This document shows, piece by piece, positions 6,372 through 13,502 of a DNA stretch of 14,363 nt. This DNA comes from Candidatus Methanoperedentaceae archaeon (GTDB taxonomy: Archaea > Halobacteriota > Methanosarcinia > Methanosarcinales > Methanoperedenaceae), in the NCBI GenBank assembly GCA_014859785.1, contig JACUTP010000033.1:1-14363 (forward strand). The letters are read 5' to 3'. A program made the position numbers and the translations under genes. The notes beneath the pieces are model-generated. The model searched no databases, had not been told where the DNA came from, and saw only the letters and a list, made by a program, of their open reading frames with translations. How positions within the stretch are numbered: the stretch's first letter is position 1; every line of letters starts with the position of its first letter.

Positions 6372-7508
6372 ATGAGTACCCCTTCTGTCTCAGTGATTAT
6401 TCCCTGCATGAATGAGGAAAAAACAATTGGGAATTGCATCCGGAAAGCCATGTCAGTATTTGAGCATGAGGGGCTGGAAGGAGAAATAATAGTATCAGAT
6501 AGTTCCACCGATGGTTCCAGGCATATCGCTGAAAGTATGGGGGCGAAAGTAGTCATTCCTGAGAGTAAAGGGTATGGCAATGCGTATATTGAGGGAATTA
6601 AACATGCCCGTGGAAAATATATTGTCCTGTCTGATGCGGATGATACTTATGATTTAAGTGAGATGCCAAAATTCCTGACACCTTTGTTGGCAGGAGAAGC
6701 TGATTTTGTGATAGGAAGCAGAATAAAGGGGGTTATAAAGGATAACTCTATGCCATGGCTTCACAGATATGTGGGCAACCCTGTATTGACATGGATGCTT
6801 AACCGGTTTTTCAATATGAATATAAGCGATGCCCATTGCGGTATGAGGGTAATTACGAAAAATGCGTATGAAAGGCTTGAAGTGAGGAGTGCGGGGATGG
6901 AGTTCGCAAGCGAGATGCTAATTGAAGCTGGAAGAAAAAAACTTCGGGTAATGGAGATTCCCATAACATATTACCCGAGGCAAACACCATCCAAACTCCA
7001 TACATGGGGGGATGGATGGCGTCATCTCAGGTTCATGATGCTTTATAATCCCAGGCCTTTTTTTTCTATTCCCGGGTTATTGTTAGCATCTCTTGGCATA
7101 TTTATGATTTTTATATTATCGATGCAGAACAATGTTGAAAACATTAGAATCCATTCATTTATCCTGGGCAGCATGCTGGTAATTATTGGCTTTCAGATGA
7201 TAGCTACTGGCATTTACATGAAAGTTTACGGAATAATACGTAATAAAATTGATAAAACAGGAATTACTTCAAAAATACTGGACTACCATTCTTTAGAACA
7301 TGGACTCGTAATCGGGAGTTTATTGTTTATGGGGGGTATGATACTGGGTTCAAATGTTCTCTATAAATGGATGTCATCAGGATTCGGCTCTCTTTCCGAA
7401 GTCGGGAATGCAGTAGTGTCTATGGTACTTGCTGCTATGGGTATCCAGGTCATTTTTTCGACTCTCATAATCAGCATATTTATGCTTGAACAAAAGGAAA
7501 ACCAATGA
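6372..7508 (+). CDS. GT2 polyprenyl(dolichyl)-phosphate sugar transferase, DPM1/GtrB-like, with C-terminal membrane helices
   Basis: The enzyme should move a hexose from a nucleotide sugar to a polyprenyl (dolichyl) phosphate carrier on the cytosolic face of the membrane. Residues 1-225 are a GT-A domain: VSVIIPCMNEEKTI (6-19), the nucleotide-site Asp in SDSSTDGS (42-49), the metal-binding DADD (88-91), and GSRIKG (115-120). The segment DGWRHLRFMMLYNPRPFF (214-231) is characteristic of polyprenyl-phosphate transferases just before the membrane anchor. Four hydrophobic segments follow (about 232-250, 262-283, 311-330, 346-371), as in GtrB-like rather than the single-domain DPM1 form. The sugar cannot be read from the sequence. 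It starts with ATG at 6372 without a good ribosome binding site, and its stop overlaps the next gene (ATGA), so the two are coupled. Its position divergent to aglB supports a role in lipid-linked glycan assembly. Confidence 0.88.
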   Translation: MSTPSVSVIIPCMNEEKTIGNCIRKAMSVFEHEGLEGEIIVSDSSTDGSRHIAESMGAKVVIPESKGYGNAYIEGIKHARGKYIVLSDADDTYDLSEMPKFLTPLLAGEADFVIGSRIKGVIKDNSMPWLHRYVGNPVLTWMLNRFFNMNISDAHCGMRVITKNAYERLEVRSAGMEFASEMLIEAGRKKLRVMEIPITYYPRQTPSKLHTWGDGWRHLRFMMLYNPRPFFSIPGLLLASLGIFMIFILSMQNNVENIRIHSFILGSMLVIIGFQMIATGIYMKVYGIIRNKIDKTGITSKILDYHSLEHGLVIGSLLFMGGMILGSNVLYKWMSSGFGSLSEVGNAVVSMVLAAMGIQVIFSTLIISIFMLEQKENQ

Positions 7509-8662
7509 AAATAGCTTTTGTGTATGATGCGGTTTATCCGTGGGTAAAAGGCGGGGCAGAGAAGCGGATATATGAACTGGGCAGGAGGCTGGTGGTTGAG
7601 GGGAATGAAGTGCATATTTTCGGGGTCAAATGGTGGGAAGGTGCTTGTATAATAAAAATCGAGGGTATGATACTGCACGGTGTATGCGCGCCGATGGAGC
7701 TATATGCTAACGGGAGGAGGTCTGTATCTGAAGCAATAATATACTCAATAAAACTATTTCCTCACTTGATTAGAGGTAGGTTTGATGTTATTGATGTTAG
7801 CTCTTTTCCTTATTTTTCCTGTTTTACCGTGAAAACCGTATCAGTACTCAGGAAAACACCGATGATAATCACATGGCATGAGGTATGGAGGGACTACTGG
7901 TATGAATATATGGGATTTATCGGGTTTTTCGGGAAGCTCGTGGAGCATCTTGTCCCGAAATTAACACATACACCAATTGCGGTTTCAGCAGTTACTGAGA
8001 ATAATCTCAGGTTGCTGGGAGTGAATGGCAAAAATGTGCGCATGGTACCTAACGGGATGGATTTAAAAAGGATTGCAGAAATAACACCGTCTGAAGTTGA
8101 GTGTGATATAATATTTGCCGGGCGATTGACAAGGGAAAAGAATGTGGATGTGTTGATTGAATCGATTGGTTATTTGAGGGAAAAACTACCGGATGTGAGC
8201 TGCCACATTATAGGTGACGGGCCTGAAGCAGGAAGACTTATGAAGTTATCGAATGATAGCGATTTAGTGAGTAATATCAGGTTCCCAGGATTCGTGGAGT
8301 ATGAAGCTGTAATTTCAAGGATAAAATCTTCGAAAGTACTGGTGCTTCCCTCAACACGCGAGGGTTTCGGGATGGTTGTCATTGAAGCATTTGCATGCGG
8401 CGTACCTGTGATTACGGTTAATGATACGCGAAATGCTGCGTCTTCACTGGTTAACGAAGATACGGGTTTTGTTGTAAATCTTGATTCAAAAGAAATCGGT
8501 GATACTGCGTACACGTTGATAAGGGACCATGAGCTGCGTGATAGGATGGGAGCATCTGCCAGGAAATTGGCAGGTGATTATGACTGGGACGGAATCGTCA
8601 AGCAGTTGATGGGTGTTTATGAGGAAAGCACTGAAAAAAGCAAGGATGATTGCAGCAAATAA
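7505..8662 (+). CDS. GT4 (GT-B fold) glycosyltransferase
   Basis: This 385-residue retaining glycosyltransferase of family 4 begins MKIAFVYDAVYPWVKGGAEK, with the glycine loop KGGAEKR (15-21) that contacts the acceptor or donor phosphate. The C-terminal donor domain shows VPNGMD (181-186), FAGRLTREKN (204-213, phosphate-binding Arg207 and Lys212), GDGPE (237-241) and the EX7E motif, Glu286 and Glu294 in REGFGMVVIE. There is no membrane segment, so it acts in the cytosol or peripherally on the lipid-linked glycan. Its ATG overlaps the preceding GT2 stop (ATGA, 7505-7508), so translation is coupled. Donor and acceptor are unknown. A gap of 125 bases with TATA-like sequences separates it from the next GT4 gene. 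Confidence 0.9.
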   Translation: MKIAFVYDAVYPWVKGGAEKRIYELGRRLVVEGNEVHIFGVKWWEGACIIKIEGMILHGVCAPMELYANGRRSVSEAIIYSIKLFPHLIRGRFDVIDVSSFPYFSCFTVKTVSVLRKTPMIITWHEVWRDYWYEYMGFIGFFGKLVEHLVPKLTHTPIAVSAVTENNLRLLGVNGKNVRMVPNGMDLKRIAEITPSEVECDIIFAGRLTREKNVDVLIESIGYLREKLPDVSCHIIGDGPEAGRLMKLSNDSDLVSNIRFPGFVEYEAVISRIKSSKVLVLPSTREGFGMVVIEAFACGVPVITVNDTRNAASSLVNEDTGFVVNLDSKEIGDTAYTLIRDHELRDRMGASARKLAGDYDWDGIVKQLMGVYEESTEKSKDDCSK

Positions 8663-8688
8663 TATTGATAGAATAAAAAGAGGTGAGG

Positions 8689-8764
8689 TTATATAAAAAA
8701 ATTAAATTCTTCTTTGATATGGATGAGGTGTATTGCAATCTTCCATGGCAGGCAAATTTATAAG
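8689..8764 (+). promoter_or_regulatory. Two candidate TATA boxes for the second GT4 gene
   Basis: TTATATAAAA at 8689-8698 is a good TATA match that would give a leader of about 65-70 bases. AATTTATAAG at 8755-8764 lies about 29 bases before the ATG at 8788 and would give an almost leaderless message. GAGGTGAG at 8680-8687 resembles a ribosome binding site but no credible small gene follows it. Which box is used is undecided. Confidence 0.4.
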
Positions 8765-8787
8765 TGCCGCTTACGGCGGAGTTCATC

Positions 8788-9897
8788 ATGAGAATCCTGC
8801 ATATAACTAAGAAATATCCTGGCTTAATAGGAGGAGACGCGTGTGTTGTCTACAATCTCAAGAGACAGCAGGTAAAGTTAGGGTATGAGGTTCATGTTGT
8901 AACTTCAAAATGTGAAGAAATTAAGGATAGAGAAGTCTTAAAATTTGGGCTAAGAGAGCATTCATTCAATCTGGATAGAATAACTCCAAGAAGGGTAGTT
9001 TCCCTGGTTCTGTTATCCCTGTGGGGATTTAAGAATCTCAAGAAGTTCAAACCGGATATAATTCATTCTCACTCTGCTGATATTGGATTTTTTATTTCAA
9101 TCGTTGCAAGACTTTATGGAATCCCTGTGATCAATACCTGCCACGGAATTAGTTTTAACGATGGGCATTATATGCCTCTTAAAAGATTTGCAGAGAGGGG
9201 TTTTTTAAATTACTCCGGTTTTAAGAAAGTAGTGGCAGTAGATACAAAAGGAATGAATGACCTGTATGCTGCAGGAATAAGAAATGCTGTTTATGTGCCA
9301 AACGGCATTGATATCCATAGATTCAAGAATCGTAAAAAAAGAGAAAATTCCAAAACAAAGTTTTTATTCGTGGGAAGGCTTGAAAAGCAAAAAGGTGTGA
9401 TATATTTAATAAAGGCAGCAGAGGTATTAAAAGACAGAAATGACTTCGAGATCATAATTGTGGGAGAAGGATCAGAATCTGATTCTCTTATTAGAACTGT
9501 TCAGGAGTTAGACCTTAGAGGAATTATTAAATTTAAAGGCAAAGTCGATGAACAGATATTGAATGAATATTACATGGGATGTGATGCCTTTATCCTGCCC
9601 TCATTATGGGAAGGAATGCCATTAACTCTGCTTGAGGCTGCAGCAGCAGGAATGCCCATAATAGCCAGCGATGTTGGCGGTATTTCTTCACTTTTCACTA
9701 ATGGAGAAAATGCGTTAATTATCGAGCAGAAAAATGCTGAAGCTTTAGCCAGTGCTATGCTGAAGTTAATGAGGGATAATAAACTCAGGGAAAAGCTCGG
9801 CAGCAATGCCAGAGGGCTTGCGGAGAGATTCTCATGGGAGAGTACAGCCAGAGACCTGAATCATATCTATAGAGAGGTAATTAAAATTAAAATCTAA
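8788..9897 (+). CDS. GT4 (GT-B fold) glycosyltransferase
   Basis: This 369-residue family 4 glycosyltransferase begins MRILHITKKYPGLIGGDACV. An open frame extends upstream to a GTG at 8764, but those eight residues (ending AEFI) are unlike the family, the ATG opens directly into the first beta strand, and GGCGGAG lies seven bases upstream, so I choose 8788. Motifs are HSHSADIG (93-100), VPNGID (170-175), FVGRLEKQKG (194-203, Arg197 and Lys202 for donor phosphates), GEGSE (226-230) and the EX7E pair Glu275/Glu283 in WEGMPLTLLE, followed by GMPIIASDVGG. It is soluble or peripheral. It shares the fold but little close sequence with the other GT4, so it probably adds a different residue. Its stop overlaps the stop of the convergent GT2 gene by four bases (9894-9897). 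Confidence 0.9.
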   Translation: MRILHITKKYPGLIGGDACVVYNLKRQQVKLGYEVHVVTSKCEEIKDREVLKFGLREHSFNLDRITPRRVVSLVLLSLWGFKNLKKFKPDIIHSHSADIGFFISIVARLYGIPVINTCHGISFNDGHYMPLKRFAERGFLNYSGFKKVVAVDTKGMNDLYAAGIRNAVYVPNGIDIHRFKNRKKRENSKTKFLFVGRLEKQKGVIYLIKAAEVLKDRNDFEIIIVGEGSESDSLIRTVQELDLRGIIKFKGKVDEQILNEYYMGCDAFILPSLWEGMPLTLLEAAAAGMPIIASDVGGISSLFTNGENALIIEQKNAEALASAMLKLMRDNKLREKLGSNARGLAERFSWESTARDLNHIYREVIKIKI

Positions 9898-10823
9898 TAC
9901 CTGCCGTACATGGTGAAATTTCTTTTTATTTTAACAGGCAAAAATCTTGAATGCAATCCCAGCCAGAAACCCGTTGCTTCTGTAAGGTGCCTTATGATAC
10001 TATCAGGAATCCACTTCAGTATCGAGAGCAGAGTGCAGTTCCTTTTAACCATAAAATTTATATCAAGCAGCATTACTGCTATTGCAAAGAGAGGGATCAG
10101 GGGAAAGTAAACATTGTTATTATCTTTAAATATTTGCTTGTGGGCAGTGCCTGCATCAAAATACTTACTGAACAGCTTTTTTACTGGATAGGTATGTGAG
10201 TGGTATACTATCGAAGCAGGCTCATAGACAATCTTGTATCCAGCCTCTAATACCTTTTTTGACCAATCCTGGTCCTCGGTCTGGACTAATTCCTCGTTAA
10301 ATGGAAATTTCTCCCAGACATCTTTCCTGATGCATGAGCTTGTGTTAGAAAAGAAAACCAGTTTCTTGAAATTTTTATAATTTTTTATACTTTTAACCTC
10401 CCTCTTTTCCCCCCATGCCTTCGCAACATACCGCGCTTCGAAAGGGTCGCATCCTTCCTTTGGTATATTCCTGCTGTATGCGCCTGCAATTTCCATATTT
10501 CCATCCACGCTGTTAATTAATAGCTCAAGCCAGTTCTCATCGAACGGGATTGCATCCTGGGTAATATAGACAAGATACCTTCCATTTGCCAGACGTGCCC
10601 CATGATTTCTTGTTGTACCATGACCAAACTCTGCAGGCATGATATGTACGACCTTTAGCGGAAATTTACTTAAGATATCAGGAGTAGAATCGGTTGAGCC
10701 TGAATCTATTGCAATGACCTCAAAGACATGGGATGTTTTTTGAGAGAATATGGCAGATAAACAGTTATTAATATCCTTTTCACCATTCCTGGTAAGCAGA
10801 ATAATGGAAGCAGAGATCATCAT
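9894..10823 (-). CDS. GT2 glycosyltransferase, probable rhamnosyltransferase
   Basis: This 309-residue GT-A enzyme starts ASIILLTRNGEKDI and shows IDSGSTDSTPDIL (39-51), AEFGHGTTRN (64-73), TQDA (88-91, where many GT2 enzymes have DXD) and TEDQDW (182-187, catalytic-base region). The (F/E)xHGxTRN plus TQDA combination is what I associate with RfbF/WbbL-type rhamnosyltransferases; the rml operon starting 143 bases away supports dTDP-L-rhamnose as donor. A hydrophobic segment near 238-258 could associate with the membrane. ATG at 10823 and a second ATG next to it are both possible starts. The gene is divergent from rmlA and convergent with the upstream GT4, sharing a CTAA tail overlap. Donor specificity is inference; GT2 family assignment is firm. 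Confidence 0.87.
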   Translation of the reverse strand: MMISASIILLTRNGEKDINNCLSAIFSQKTSHVFEVIAIDSGSTDSTPDILSKFPLKVVHIMPAEFGHGTTRNHGARLANGRYLVYITQDAIPFDENWLELLINSVDGNMEIAGAYSRNIPKEGCDPFEARYVAKAWGEKREVKSIKNYKNFKKLVFFSNTSSCIRKDVWEKFPFNEELVQTEDQDWSKKVLEAGYKIVYEPASIVYHSHTYPVKKLFSKYFDAGTAHKQIFKDNNNVYFPLIPLFAIAVMLLDINFMVKRNCTLLSILKWIPDSIIRHLTEATGFWLGLHSRFLPVKIKRNFTMYGRY

Positions 10824-10860
10824 TACCCGGATTTAACAGTAAGCTTTTTATTCATTTTAA

Positions 10861-10870
10861 GCATATAAAA
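10861..10870 (-). promoter_or_regulatory. TATA box of the convergent GT2 gene
   Basis: TTTTATATGC on the minus strand lies about 38-47 bases before the ATG at 10823, predicting transcription start near 10840 and a leader of roughly 17 bases that includes GGGT. It is the best TATA match upstream of this gene. Confidence 0.4.
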
Positions 10871-10910
10871 ACTGAAACATATTTAAAAGTTGCTGAGGAG
10901 CTAAGGGAAA

Positions 10911-10938
10911 AATCTTATAACCGAATGTTTTTAATAAA
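10911..10938 (+). promoter_or_regulatory. Candidate TATA region of the rmlACBD operon
   Basis: CTTATAAC at 10914-10921 would start transcription near 10943 and give a leader of about 24 bases containing AAGGGG (10955-10960). TTTTTAATAAAAG (10927-10939) and CATATTTAAAAG (10878-10889) are alternatives. The 143-base divergent gap to the GT2 gene holds no other feature I can see. Confidence 0.4.
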
Positions 10939-10966
10939 AGGACAATTATTAACAAAGGGGCTATTT

Positions 10967-12031
10967 ATGAAAGCATTAATATTAAGCGGTGGTAAAGGAA
11001 CAAGACTGAGACCTTTGACCTTCACCACGGCAAAACAGCTTATTCCGGTGGCTAACAAACCTATTCTTGGTTATGTTATAGACCAGATATCCCATGCTGG
11101 AATAAAAGACACGGGAATAATAATTGCGCATGAGACCGGGGAACATGTTAAGGACTATGTAAAAGATGGCTCAGCATGGGGGGTAAATATTACATATATG
11201 CCACAGGAACCCCTTGGTCTGGCACATGCCGTAAAGACTGCAATAAATTTCTTAGGAAATGAATCCTTTGTAATGTGCCTTGGAGATAACCTGCTTGGAG
11301 AGGGGATAAATAAACTTGTGGATAAATTCAACAGGGAAAAACTGGATGCGCTGATATTACTTAAGGAAGTTGAAAATCCAGGCAGCTTTGGGGTAGCGGT
11401 ATTAGATGAGAAGGGGAATGTGGTAAAACTTATAGAAAAACCAAAAGAACCGCCCAGCAATTTAGCCCTGGTTGGAGTGTACATATTCTCTTCAAGAGTC
11501 CATGAGGCTATAGAGAGAATTAAACCTTCCTGGCGCAATGAGCTTGAGATCACGGATGCCATACAGGAATTAATCAATATGGGCTGCAATGTCAAGAGCG
11601 AGATTCTCAATTCATGGTGGCTGGATACAGGTAAAAAGGATGATATCCTGACAGCAAATAGCATTGTTCTGGATGAATATATTAAAAATGAAATCTATGG
11701 AACTATAGATAATAGAAGTAAAGTTACAGGCAGGGTGAGAATCGACCGGGATGCTGTTATTGTTAACAGCATTATCCGCGGTCCTGTGGCGATAGGTAAG
11801 AGCGCTCATATTGAGAATTCTTTTATAGGGCCTTATACCAGTATCGGCGATAATACCAGGATTGTTGATTCGTCGGTTGAACACTGTGTTATCCTCAATA
11901 ATGCCCGGGTTATGGGAATTGAGAGGCTGGAAGATAGTTTGATCGGAAAAGATGTAAGGGTTTCAAAAAACCATAATAATCATAAAGCACTAAGGCTGAT
12001 GATAGGGGATTATTCGGAGATAGAAGTATGA
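10967..12031 (+). CDS. rmlA: Glucose-1-phosphate thymidylyltransferase, long form with left-handed beta-helix tail
   Basis: It catalyses dTTP + glucose-1-phosphate to dTDP-glucose, the first step of dTDP-L-rhamnose synthesis. The 354-residue protein has the nucleotidyltransferase signature GGKGTRLRPLT (8-18), KQLIPVANKP (23-32), the metal-binding GDN (106-108) and EKPKEP (157-162). After about residue 240, hexapeptide-like repeats (VTGRV, AVIVNSII, GPVAIG, FIGPYTSIGDN) make a left-handed beta-helix. This tail marks the long-form RmlA rather than the ~290-residue enterobacterial enzyme. An upstream ATG at 10925 is in frame, but those 14 residues are unlike the family, and AAGGGG sits six bases before the ATG at 10967, so that start is chosen. 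Its stop overlaps rmlC (ATGA). Other NDP-sugar pyrophosphorylases are close relatives; the operon makes RmlA the best call. Confidence 0.93.
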   Translation: MKALILSGGKGTRLRPLTFTTAKQLIPVANKPILGYVIDQISHAGIKDTGIIIAHETGEHVKDYVKDGSAWGVNITYMPQEPLGLAHAVKTAINFLGNESFVMCLGDNLLGEGINKLVDKFNREKLDALILLKEVENPGSFGVAVLDEKGNVVKLIEKPKEPPSNLALVGVYIFSSRVHEAIERIKPSWRNELEITDAIQELINMGCNVKSEILNSWWLDTGKKDDILTANSIVLDEYIKNEIYGTIDNRSKVTGRVRIDRDAVIVNSIIRGPVAIGKSAHIENSFIGPYTSIGDNTRIVDSSVEHCVILNNARVMGIERLEDSLIGKDVRVSKNHNNHKALRLMIGDYSEIEV

Positions 12032-12507
12032 GTAATTTTAAACCTGGCGAAATTAATGGCATTGTTATAAAAGACCTGGTGAGAAATGAAGATGATAGAG
12101 GCTGGCTTATAGAGCTTTTCAGGAAAGATATGATAGAAGATGGGATTTTCCCACAGATGTCTTATATATCGCTTACAAATCCGGGAATTGCCAGAGGACC
12201 TCATGAGCATCTGGACCAAACAGATTATTTTTGTTTCACAGGCTCCTCTACTTTTAAGCTGGTGTTCTGGGATAATAGAAAAGACTCTGCAACATATAAG
12301 AATAAAATGGTTTTAAATACAGGTGAAAATAGTCCCATGATGGTAATAGTGCCTCCGGGAATAGTACATGCTTATAAAAATACCGGTGATAAACCTGGTC
12401 TTGTAATAAACCTTCCAAACAGACTTTACGCGGGCCGGGGGAAGAAGGAGAAAGTGGATGAGATACGGTATGAGGATGATCAAAACAGTCCTTTTAAGGT
12501 GGATTAA
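12028..12507 (+). CDS. rmlC: dTDP-4-dehydrorhamnose 3,5-epimerase family protein, divergent
   Basis: RmlC epimerises dTDP-4-keto-6-deoxyglucose at C3 and C5. This 159-residue cupin has the family opening DDRGWLIELFR (22-32, compare DxRGxxxExF) and a jelly-roll strand IVPPGIVHAYKN (107-118). The usual RGLHYQ active-site strand reads RGPHEH (56-61), keeping the catalytic-position His (His59). The C-terminal part (NLPNRLYAGRGKKEKVDEIR) differs from the classical Y-x-P-E-x-E-x-G-I-x-W-N-D end, and the protein is shorter than the usual ~180 residues. It overlaps rmlA by ATGA (12028-12031) and lies two bases before rmlB, so it belongs to the rml operon. Given the operon the rhamnose role is likely, but a related ketoisomerase or a single-centre epimerase cannot be excluded. 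Confidence 0.8.
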   Translation: MSNFKPGEINGIVIKDLVRNEDDRGWLIELFRKDMIEDGIFPQMSYISLTNPGIARGPHEHLDQTDYFCFTGSSTFKLVFWDNRKDSATYKNKMVLNTGENSPMMVIVPPGIVHAYKNTGDKPGLVINLPNRLYAGRGKKEKVDEIRYEDDQNSPFKVD

Positions 12508-12509
12508 TT

Positions 12510-13502
12510 ATGAGAATCCTGGTAACAGGCGGATGCGGTTTTATAGGTTCGAACTTCATCCACCATATACTAAAAAATACGGATTATGAAATAATAAACC
12601 TGGATGCATTAACTTATTCAGGAAATCCTGATAACCTTAAAGATATTGAAGGGAACGAAAGATACAGTTTTGTCCACGGAAGGATAGAGGATAGAGGGCT
12701 GGTACCGGAGCTGGTCAAGGATGCTGATTATTTAGTTAATTTCGCTGCCGAGAGCCATGTAGACAGGTCAATACTTGATTCACGACCTTTTATAGTTACA
12801 AATATCGAAGGAACCCATGTCCTTCTTGAAGCGTGCAGGCACAGCGATATTAAGAAATTTGTGCATATTTCTACTGATGAGGTATATGGTGAACTCGGGG
12901 AAACCGGCAGGTTCGTTGAAGACCTACCCCTGCTTCCTAATTCCCCGTATTCGGCTTCCAAGGCTTCAGCCGACCTGATAATAAGGGCGTATAATGAGAC
13001 GTATGGTTTACCAGCCGCTACAGCAAGACCTTCCAATAACTATGGGTGCTACCAGTATCCTGAGAAATTCATTCCTCTTATAATCACAAACCTGCTGGAA
13101 GATAAGCATGTGCCTGTATACGGCGAAGGAAAAAATATCAGGGACTGGATATTCGTTGAGGACTGCTGCGCAGGCATAGCAGCAATTCTTGATCGTGGAA
13201 AGACTGGCGAAGTTTACAATGTAGGCGGAGAGAGCGAAAAAAGTAATATCGATATAGTCAGGATGCTCCTTGGGTTATTAGGGAAGGATGAGAGCTACAT
13301 AGAATTCGTTAAAGACAGACCAGGACATGATTACAGATATGCTCTTGATAATACTAAGATTGGAAAAGAGCCTGGCTGGTCGCCAAAAATAGATCTGGAG
13401 ACCGGACTTGCGAAAACTGTGGAGTGGTATAAGAACAATCCCTCCTGGTGGAAGCCGCTGAAGGAGAGGCTTGCAAGAGAGAGCAGGGGGTTCTGGTCAT
13501 AA
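12510..13502 (+). CDS. rmlB: dTDP-glucose 4,6-dehydratase
   Basis: This extended SDR enzyme converts dTDP-glucose to dTDP-4-keto-6-deoxyglucose using bound NAD. Over 330 residues it shows the Rossmann GGCGFIG (7-13), LDALTYSGNPDNL (31-43, an RmlB hallmark), FAAESHVDRSI (78-88), the dehydratase triad STDEVYG (121-127: Thr122, Asp123, Glu124) and YSASK (147-151, catalytic Tyr and Lys). Further markers are ARPSNNYG (172-179), IRDWIFVEDCC and the C-terminal DRPGHDYRYALD. The last motif and the DE pair separate it from UDP-galactose epimerases. Start is ATG at 12510, two bases after the rmlC stop, with AAGGTGG about nine bases upstream. Length is normal. Its TAA overlaps the start region of rmlD as ATAA. 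Confidence 0.96.
   Translation: MRILVTGGCGFIGSNFIHHILKNTDYEIINLDALTYSGNPDNLKDIEGNERYSFVHGRIEDRGLVPELVKDADYLVNFAAESHVDRSILDSRPFIVTNIEGTHVLLEACRHSDIKKFVHISTDEVYGELGETGRFVEDLPLLPNSPYSASKASADLIIRAYNETYGLPAATARPSNNYGCYQYPEKFIPLIITNLLEDKHVPVYGEGKNIRDWIFVEDCCAGIAAILDRGKTGEVYNVGGESEKSNIDIVRMLLGLLGKDESYIEFVKDRPGHDYRYALDNTKIGKEPGWSPKIDLETGLAKTVEWYKNNPSWWKPLKERLARESRGFWS

Noticed and set aside
8766..8777. GCCG-CTTA-CGGC hairpin before the second GT4 as a regulatory element
   Set aside because: The stem is only four base pairs and there is no T-run or conserved motif around it; it is within chance expectation.
8764..8787. GTG at 8764 as the start of the second GT4
   Set aside because: The extra eight residues are unlike GT4 N-termini; the ATG at 8788 opens directly into the MRILHI strand and has GGCGGAG upstream.
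10925..10966. ATG at 10925 as the rmlA start
   Set aside because: RmlA proteins begin at MKALILSGGKGTR; the ATG at 10967 fits this and has AAGGGG six bases upstream, while the 10925 extension covers the likely TATA/leader region.
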